NCBI GenBank assembly: GCA_020725465.1
Contig: DYEY01000059.1
Span: 1 to 64,000, forward strand
Length of the DNA: 64,000 bases
Source of the DNA: Dethiobacter sp.
Lineage (GTDB): Bacteria > Bacillota > Dethiobacteria > Dethiobacterales > Dethiobacteraceae
Direction: 5' to 3'
A program made the translations under genes and the position numbers. Below, piece after piece: positions 59,537 through 64,000 of this stretch; the first letter of the stretch is position 1; the number at the start of each line of letters is the position of its first letter. The notes beneath the pieces were generated by a model that was not told where the DNA came from, did no database searches, and was given only the letters and a program-made list of their open reading frames with translations.

Positions 59537-59917
59537 GTGGGTGGTAGTGCGGTAAGAGGCGTGCGCGGGGCTATTAACGTAACACAGAACAGCAGGGCGG
59601 AAATTCTGTCTTCGACACGGGAACTGCTCATTAAGATGGCGAAGGCCAACCATGTCAGGAAAGAAGATATTGCCAGCATCTTTTTTACGGCAACCGGTGA
59701 TCTTAATGCCGCTTTTCCGGCCGAGGCTGCCCGTGAGCTGGGCTGGACCGAAGTCCCGCTGCTGTGCGCTGTTGAAGTGCCTGTACCCGGTTCTCTGCCC
59801 CTGTGCATCCGTGTCCTTCTCCATATCAACACCGAACTGTCCCAAAGCGACATAAAACATGTTTACCTGAGGGAGGCCCGCGTCCTGCGGTCCGACCTTG
59901 CCGCCAACAACACTTAG
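59537..59917 (+). CDS. aroH: Chorismate mutase AroH-type
   Basis: Monofunctional trimeric chorismate mutase of 126 residues, converting chorismate to prephenate for Phe and Tyr. VRGVRGAINVTQNSRAEIL has the active-site Arg residues; FTATGDLNAAFPAEAARELG and VPVPGSLPLCIRVLLH complete the fold. It begins at GTG 59537. Its last codons form the left arm of a terminator. Confidence 0.94.
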   Translation: MGGSAVRGVRGAINVTQNSRAEILSSTRELLIKMAKANHVRKEDIASIFFTATGDLNAAFPAEAARELGWTEVPLLCAVEVPVPGSLPLCIRVLLHINTELSQSDIKHVYLREARVLRSDLAANNT

Positions 59918-59930
59918 GTGTTGTTTTTGT
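59906..59930 (+). terminator. Terminator overlapping the aroH stop
   Basis: AACAACAC (59906-59913) / GTGTTGTT (59918-59925), loop TTAG, then a T-rich run (TTTGTTGTTTCTTTTT). It lies between aroH and cmk, with no obvious new promoter before cmk, so it may limit downstream expression. Confidence 0.65.
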
Positions 59931-59958
59931 TGTTTCTTTTTGGAAAGGGGCTTTATGT

Positions 59959-60630
59959 TTGAAACCAAGAATTGCCATCGACGGCCCCGCCGGCGCCGGC
60001 AAAAGTACTGTGGCCCGCGCCGTGGCCAGGCGGCTTAACCTGATTTATCTCGACACAGGCGCCATGTATCGTGCGCTTACAGTAGCCGCCCTGCGCCGTG
60101 ACCTGGACCTTCACGACGACGGGGCCCTGGGAGAGCTGGCTGAATTGGTCCGCCTTGATATCAGGACCGAAGAAGCCACCGGGCGGAATCTTATCTTCCT
60201 GGACGGCGAAGACGTTACCGAAACCATCCGCCAACCCCTGGTGAGCAGGAACGTTTCCTTTGTGGCCAAATCGCCCCCGGTGCGCCGCATTATGTCTGAC
60301 CTGCAACGCCGGTTTGGCCAAAGGGGCGGCGTGGTAATGGACGGCCGCGACATCGGCACCCATGTCATGCCCGACGCGGAGTACAAGTTTTTTCTTACCG
60401 CCTCGCTGCCGGAGAGGGCGCGCCGGAGACGGGAGGAGCTGCTGGCCAAAGGGGAAGATATCAGCCTGGAACAGATGGCGGAGGAGATCGCCTCCAGGGA
60501 CAAAATAGATTCAGAGAGGCAGTACGCCCCGCTCTGCAGGGCGGGTGATGCCGTGGAGATAGACACCACCGCCATGACAGCGGAAGAAGTGATCCAGGCC
60601 ATAGTTGACAGGGTGAGGGAGAAAGAATAA
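59959..60630 (+). CDS. cmk: Cytidylate kinase
   Basis: Phosphorylates CMP and dCMP, 223 residues. The P-loop is IAIDGPAGAGKSTVARAVA, followed by YLDTGAMYRALT and VVMDGRDIGTHVMPDAEYKF. TTG 59959 (MKPRIAIDG) has AAGGGG 8 nt upstream; the open frame upstream overlaps aroH out of frame and is not coding. It is followed by plsC and ispH-S1, the standard cmk-plsC-ispH-rpsA order of Firmicutes. Confidence 0.95.
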   Translation: MKPRIAIDGPAGAGKSTVARAVARRLNLIYLDTGAMYRALTVAALRRDLDLHDDGALGELAELVRLDIRTEEATGRNLIFLDGEDVTETIRQPLVSRNVSFVAKSPPVRRIMSDLQRRFGQRGGVVMDGRDIGTHVMPDAEYKFFLTASLPERARRRREELLAKGEDISLEQMAEEIASRDKIDSERQYAPLCRAGDAVEIDTTAMTAEEVIQAIVDRVREKE

Positions 60631-60649
60631 AAGGGAAGCAGGGGAGAGC

Positions 60650-61246
60650 TTGCTTTATACGGTTATCTGCCAGGCGTTCCGGATAATCTTCCGTTTCTTT
60701 TTCCGCTGGCGGCCGGAGGGCCGGGAAAACATTCCGGCCGAAGGGCCGGTTATCCTCTGTTCCAACCACATCTCCTGGTGGGACCCGCCGCTGGTGGGCA
60801 GCCTGGCCTGGCCGCGCAAGGTGCATTTCATGGCCAAGGAGGAACTTTTCCGTTACCCGGTGTTCAGCGTGGTCCTGCCCAAAATACTGGCTTTTCCCGT
60901 GAAAAGAGACACCGCCGACAGGAGGGCCATCAGGACAGCCCTGGATGTGCTGAAAAAGGGCGGGGTGCTTGGCCTTTTCCCGGAAGGAACCCGCAGCAGG
61001 ACCGGGGAGATGCTGCCGCCGCAGCCCGGAGTGGGCCTGATAACCCGGAACAGCGGGGCGGTGGTGGTGCCGGTAGCCATCCACGGGCCTTACCGGCTGT
61101 TTGGGCCACTACGGATAACCATCGGCAGGCCGCTTGACTTTTCCCAATTCTCTGCAGAGAAAGCCAGGGCGGAAGTGCTGGAAGAAATCGCTGCGGCCAT
61201 TATGTCCGAGATAGGCGGCATGCTTGCTTCGGCTCAAAGAAGGTGA
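60650..61246 (+). CDS. plsC: 1-acyl-sn-glycerol-3-phosphate acyltransferase
   Basis: Membrane-associated acyltransferase of 198 residues that makes phosphatidic acid. The catalytic motif is NHISWWDPP, and the substrate motif is GLFPEGTRSRTG. TTG 60650 has AGGGGAGAG just upstream. It overlaps ispH by 4 nt. Confidence 0.94.
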   Translation: MLYTVICQAFRIIFRFFFRWRPEGRENIPAEGPVILCSNHISWWDPPLVGSLAWPRKVHFMAKEELFRYPVFSVVLPKILAFPVKRDTADRRAIRTALDVLKKGGVLGLFPEGTRSRTGEMLPPQPGVGLITRNSGAVVVPVAIHGPYRLFGPLRITIGRPLDFSQFSAEKARAEVLEEIAAAIMSEIGGMLASAQRR

Positions 61247-63264
61247 TTATCCTGAAGATTGTGCTGGCTGAACAAGCCGGGTTTTGCGATGGTGTCAGGA
61301 AAGCGGTGGAAGGTGCCCTGGCGGCCGCGGGCGAGGGAGAGGTGTTCGCCCTGGGCCCCCTGGCCCATAACGAGGCCTTGCTGCGCGACCTGGCCAAGAG
61401 AGGTGTGGTTACAGTGGAGTCGCTGGACCAGGTGCCCGGCGGGTCCACAGTCATAATCCGGACTCACGGCGTTGCCCCCTCCGTTTACGGCGAAGCGGCC
61501 CGTCGTAACCTGCGCCTTATCGATGCCACCTGTCCTTACGTAAAAAAGCTCCAGCTGCTGGTGCAAAAACTGGTGGGTGAGGGGCAAGACGTGGTAATCG
61601 CCGGAGACCCCAATCACCCGGAAGTACAGGCGCTGGTGGCCTGGGGAGAGGGCAGGCCGCGGGTGGTGTCGGCTCCGGCGGAAGCTGAGAGGCTGGATTT
61701 GGGCGAACGGGTTGCCCTGGTGGCACAGACCACGCAGCGGCGGGATATAGTGGATGAAATTGGAGAAAAACTAAAAGCGAAAGTTCCGGCGGTTGAAATA
61801 TACAACACAATATGTCAGGCGACGGCACGGCGCCAGGAAGAGGCCGCGCGTCTGGCCGGCCGGGTGGACGTGATGGTGGTGGTCGGAGGCAGGGAAAGCG
61901 CCAATACCGGGAAGCTGGCGGAAGTATGTTCCGCCCGGGGTGTAAAGACCATACTGGTCGCCGAAGCCGGCGAGCTGGACATGAGCCAACTGGGACGGGC
62001 AAGAGTGGTCGGGGTTACCGCCGGGGCTTCAACCCCCGACTGGACGATAAAGGAGGTCATTGGTAAGATGGAAAACGAAAAGAACATGGCGGTACAGGAA
62101 GGCCGGGAGACAGTGGAAACGGAATACCCGGACCGGGGGTTCAGGGAATTTGCCGTGGGGGATGTGGTCAGGGGAGTTGTGGTCAAAGTAGACGATAATG
62201 AAGCCTTAGTGGATATCGGTTACAAGAGCGAGGGAATACTCCCCCGCCAGGAAGTGATAACCGGAACTGACCAGGCGCTTTCCCAGGTGCTGCAGCCGGG
62301 TCAGGAGCTGGAGCTGGTGGTCAGGAACGTGAACCACCAGGAAGGCAAAATCCTGCTTTCCCGTAGAATTATAGAGAGAAAACTCAGGTGGCAGGAACTG
62401 GAGAAAGCCTTCAGTGAAGGGACCGTCCTCACCGGCAGGGTGAAAGAAACGGTACCGGCCGGCATGGTTATTGACCTGGGCGGTGGCTTTGAAGGGTTTA
62501 TGCCCGGGTCCATGGTAGACGTGCGCTATATCCCCGACTTCTCCGGTTTCTTAAACCAGGAGATTTCCTTCAAGGTAATTGAGTTGAGGCGGGAAAAGGA
62601 GAAGGTGATTCTTTCCCGCAAAAAGGTGCTGGAAGAGGCAGCTGCCCGTGAAAAGGAAGAAACGCTGAAATCCCTGCAAAACGGCCAGATTATCCGCGGC
62701 ACCGTCAAGCGCCTCACCAACTTCGGCGCCTTTGTGGATGTGGGCGGTATCGACGGTCTGATCCATATTTCGGAGATTTCCTGGCACCGTATAGAACACC
62801 CCTCCGAAGTGCTTTCCGTCGGTGACGAGATTAATGTCAAGGTGATCGAAGTGGTCCCGGAACGCGAGCGTATCGGCCTTTCCCTGCGCCAGGCGCAGCC
62901 CGACCCCTGGAGCGAAATTGCCAGGAAATTCAAGCCCGGCGATATAACAGAGGGCAAGGTGACAAGGCTGGTCAGCTTCGGCGCCTTTGTGGAACTTATC
63001 CCCGGGGTGGAGGGCTTGGTCCACATCTCGCAGATGGCCGGTTTCCATGTCAAGCAGGCCTCGGAGGTGGCAAAGGAAGGCCAGACGGTGAAGGTTAAAA
63101 TCCTTGATATCAACCCGGAAGCCAAGCGGGTCAGCCTGAGCATGCGGGAAGCCAACCCCAGGCCCAAAAAAGAATCGGCCAGACAGGAACATATAGACCC
63201 GGGCAGCAGCCTCACCCTGGGTGATGTATTCGGGGGATTGTTTGACCGGGAAAAGGGAGAGTAA
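61243..63264 (+). CDS. ispH: IspH - ribosomal protein S1 fusion
   Basis: Bifunctional polypeptide of 673 residues. Residues 1-278 are 4-hydroxy-3-methylbut-2-enyl diphosphate reductase of the MEP isoprenoid pathway, with cluster ligands C15, C97 (DATCPYVKK) and C191 (NTICQATARRQ) and the substrate motif THGVAPS. Residues about 304-632 hold four S1 RNA-binding repeats, of which the third and fourth are the most canonical (NFGAFVDVGGIDGLIHISEI and SFGAFVELIPGVEGLVHISQ). GTG 61243 overlaps plsC. Such fusions occur in a range of Clostridia. The S1 half probably serves translation or RNA binding. Confidence 0.95.
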   Translation: MIILKIVLAEQAGFCDGVRKAVEGALAAAGEGEVFALGPLAHNEALLRDLAKRGVVTVESLDQVPGGSTVIIRTHGVAPSVYGEAARRNLRLIDATCPYVKKLQLLVQKLVGEGQDVVIAGDPNHPEVQALVAWGEGRPRVVSAPAEAERLDLGERVALVAQTTQRRDIVDEIGEKLKAKVPAVEIYNTICQATARRQEEAARLAGRVDVMVVVGGRESANTGKLAEVCSARGVKTILVAEAGELDMSQLGRARVVGVTAGASTPDWTIKEVIGKMENEKNMAVQEGRETVETEYPDRGFREFAVGDVVRGVVVKVDDNEALVDIGYKSEGILPRQEVITGTDQALSQVLQPGQELELVVRNVNHQEGKILLSRRIIERKLRWQELEKAFSEGTVLTGRVKETVPAGMVIDLGGGFEGFMPGSMVDVRYIPDFSGFLNQEISFKVIELRREKEKVILSRKKVLEEAAAREKEETLKSLQNGQIIRGTVKRLTNFGAFVDVGGIDGLIHISEISWHRIEHPSEVLSVGDEINVKVIEVVPERERIGLSLRQAQPDPWSEIARKFKPGDITEGKVTRLVSFGAFVELIPGVEGLVHISQMAGFHVKQASEVAKEGQTVKVKILDINPEAKRVSLSMREANPRPKKESARQEHIDPGSSLTLGDVFGGLFDREKGE

Positions 63265-63267
63265 GGG

Positions 63268-64000
63268 ATGTCCCGCCAGGCCAGAAAACTGGAACACCTG
63301 TGGCACGCCGTACGCTCGGAACCGGCCAGTGCCGATTTCTCTGACATAGGCCTGGTCCATAACTGCCTGCCGGAAACCTGCTTTGACACCCTGGATCTTT
63401 CCACCCAGGTGGCCGGCATCGCCCTTAAGTCTCCGCTCTTTATCAATGCCATTACCGGCGGCGTGGAAGACGCCGAAGAGATAAACCGTGAGCTGGCCCT
63501 GGCAGCGCGGGAATGCGGCCTGGCTTTTGCCGTGGGTTCGCAGATGGCCGCCCTGGAGGATCCGCTTTACGAGCGCACCTTCAGGGTGGTGCGAGAAGCC
63601 TGCCCGGACGGTGTGGTTTTTGCCAACATCGGCGCCTATGCCGACCCGGAAATGGCCCGGCGGGCCGTGGCCATGGTGGCGGCAGACGCCCTGCAGGTGC
63701 ACCTCAATGTGCCCCAGGAACTGATGATGGCGGAGGGAGACAGCGACTTCCGGGGCTACCGGGAGAGGCTGGAAGATATTGTGCTTACCTCGGAGGTCCC
63801 GGTCATTGTTAAGGAAGTGGGTTTCGGCGTGGCAAGGGAACAGGCCGCCCTTTTCCAGGCAATGGGCGTGGCGGCCATCGACGTGGGAGGCAAGGGCGGC
63901 ACCAACTTCTTGCAGATAGAAAAACGGCGCGCCCACCTGAAGACCAATGAAGACCTGCTGGAATGGGGCATTCCCACCGCCATAACCATACTGGAAGCCG
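63268..64000 (+). CDS. fni: Type 2 isopentenyl-diphosphate isomerase, cut by window edge
   Basis: FMN- and NADPH-dependent IPP isomerase; 244 codons are present and the frame is open at position 64000. It has RKLEHLWHAV, SPLFINAITGGVEDAEEINRELA, VGSQMAALEDPLYERTF, LQVHLNVPQE and VGFGVAREQAALFQAMGV with GGKGGTNF. ATG 63268 is 3 nt after the IspH-S1 stop. Next to ispH it balances the IPP and DMAPP made by the MEP pathway. Confidence 0.94.
   Translation, partial: MSRQARKLEHLWHAVRSEPASADFSDIGLVHNCLPETCFDTLDLSTQVAGIALKSPLFINAITGGVEDAEEINRELALAARECGLAFAVGSQMAALEDPLYERTFRVVREACPDGVVFANIGAYADPEMARRAVAMVAADALQVHLNVPQELMMAEGDSDFRGYRERLEDIVLTSEVPVIVKEVGFGVAREQAALFQAMGVAAIDVGGKGGTNFLQIEKRRAHLKTNEDLLEWGIPTAITILEA

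Noticed and set aside
59803-59958. N-terminal extension of cmk overlapping aroH
   Set aside because: Out of frame with aroH, no homology to cytidylate kinase before the P-loop, and a terminator lies inside; TTG 59959 with AAGGGG is the better start.
1-64000. CRISPR arrays, insertion sequences, tRNA or rRNA genes
   Set aside because: No direct-repeat array, transposase motif or rRNA segment was seen, and no cloverleaf-like tRNA sequence was noticed in the gaps; xerD is the only recombinase and is a housekeeping gene.

Overview
The window is a single high-GC, gene-dense chromosomal segment of an anaerobic, endospore-forming Firmicute. The best fit is a Pelotomaculum/Desulfotomaculum-like member of the Peptococcaceae. 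The evidence is sporulation genes (spoIIAA-spoIIAB-sigF, spoVAF, spmA-spmB, ytfJ, dacF), the Firmicute order yqzK-xerD-deoB-pdp-dacF-spoIIA, an oxygen-independent cobalamin pathway and many Fe-S flavoproteins. Shine-Dalgarno sequences are strong, and GTG or TTG starts are common. No tRNA, rRNA, CRISPR array, insertion sequence or prophage was seen.

Layout. 1-2.5 kb (minus strand): three-gene proton-translocating transhydrogenase, with pntB cut by the left edge. 2.7-9.3 kb: yqzK, xerD, deoB, pdp, dacF and the sigma-F operon, which ends in a clear terminator. 9.4-13.3 kb: dodecin, spoVAF and a pair of dehydratase-activase-like Fe-S proteins. 13.4-26.1 kb: DHH-CBS-nucleotidyltransferase fusion, site-2 protease, trpS, scpAB, ytfI/ytfJ, a D,D-carboxypeptidase, spmAB, then a three-gene insert (FAD protein, TauE-like permease, hotdog protein) before the rluB-type gene. 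26.1-29.7 kb: cobalamin riboswitch and btuFCD-type B12 importer. 29.6-30.9 kb (minus): TrkA-C membrane protein and a small ferredoxin behind a possible CsoR-type operator. 31.0-51.0 kb: second cobalamin riboswitch followed by about 20 kb of tightly coupled genes: cobalt importer (cbiMNQO), hemA, two cobQ paralogues, and almost the whole anaerobic corrin ring and nucleotide-loop pathway (cbiD,E,T,L,F,G,H,J,X,C,A, cobU, cbiB, cobS, cobD, cobC). 51.1-52.5 kb: an unknown gene and a PflX-like radical SAM gene. 52.58-52.76 kb: a candidate structured RNA with its own terminator. 52.86-57.6 kb: a four-gene flavin/Fe-S complex. 57.7-64 kb: a BaiN-type flavoprotein, an unknown membrane-anchored protein, then aroH, cmk, plsC, ispH-S1 fusion and fni (cut by the right edge).

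How the genes work together. Cobalt import, tetrapyrrole entry (hemA), corrin synthesis and tail assembly appear to lie on one riboswitch-controlled transcript, while salvage of finished corrinoid (btuFCD) has its own riboswitch. Enzymes not found here are uroporphyrinogen-III methyltransferase, precorrin-2 dehydrogenase, a cobalamin adenosyltransferase and CobT.

The strongest candidate for an undescribed system is 52,863-57,592. It encodes a HydB/NuoF-type flavin Fe-S subunit, a short NuoG-like subunit with a cysteine-rich tail, a glutamate-synthase-like FMN barrel protein that lacks the glutaminase domain and has a new N-terminal four-cysteine motif, and a NuoE/HydC subunit. This is the bifurcating core of HydABC/StnABC-type enzymes joined to a different catalytic subunit. 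The second candidate is the structured RNA at 52,581-52,757, which lies between two apparent transcription units.
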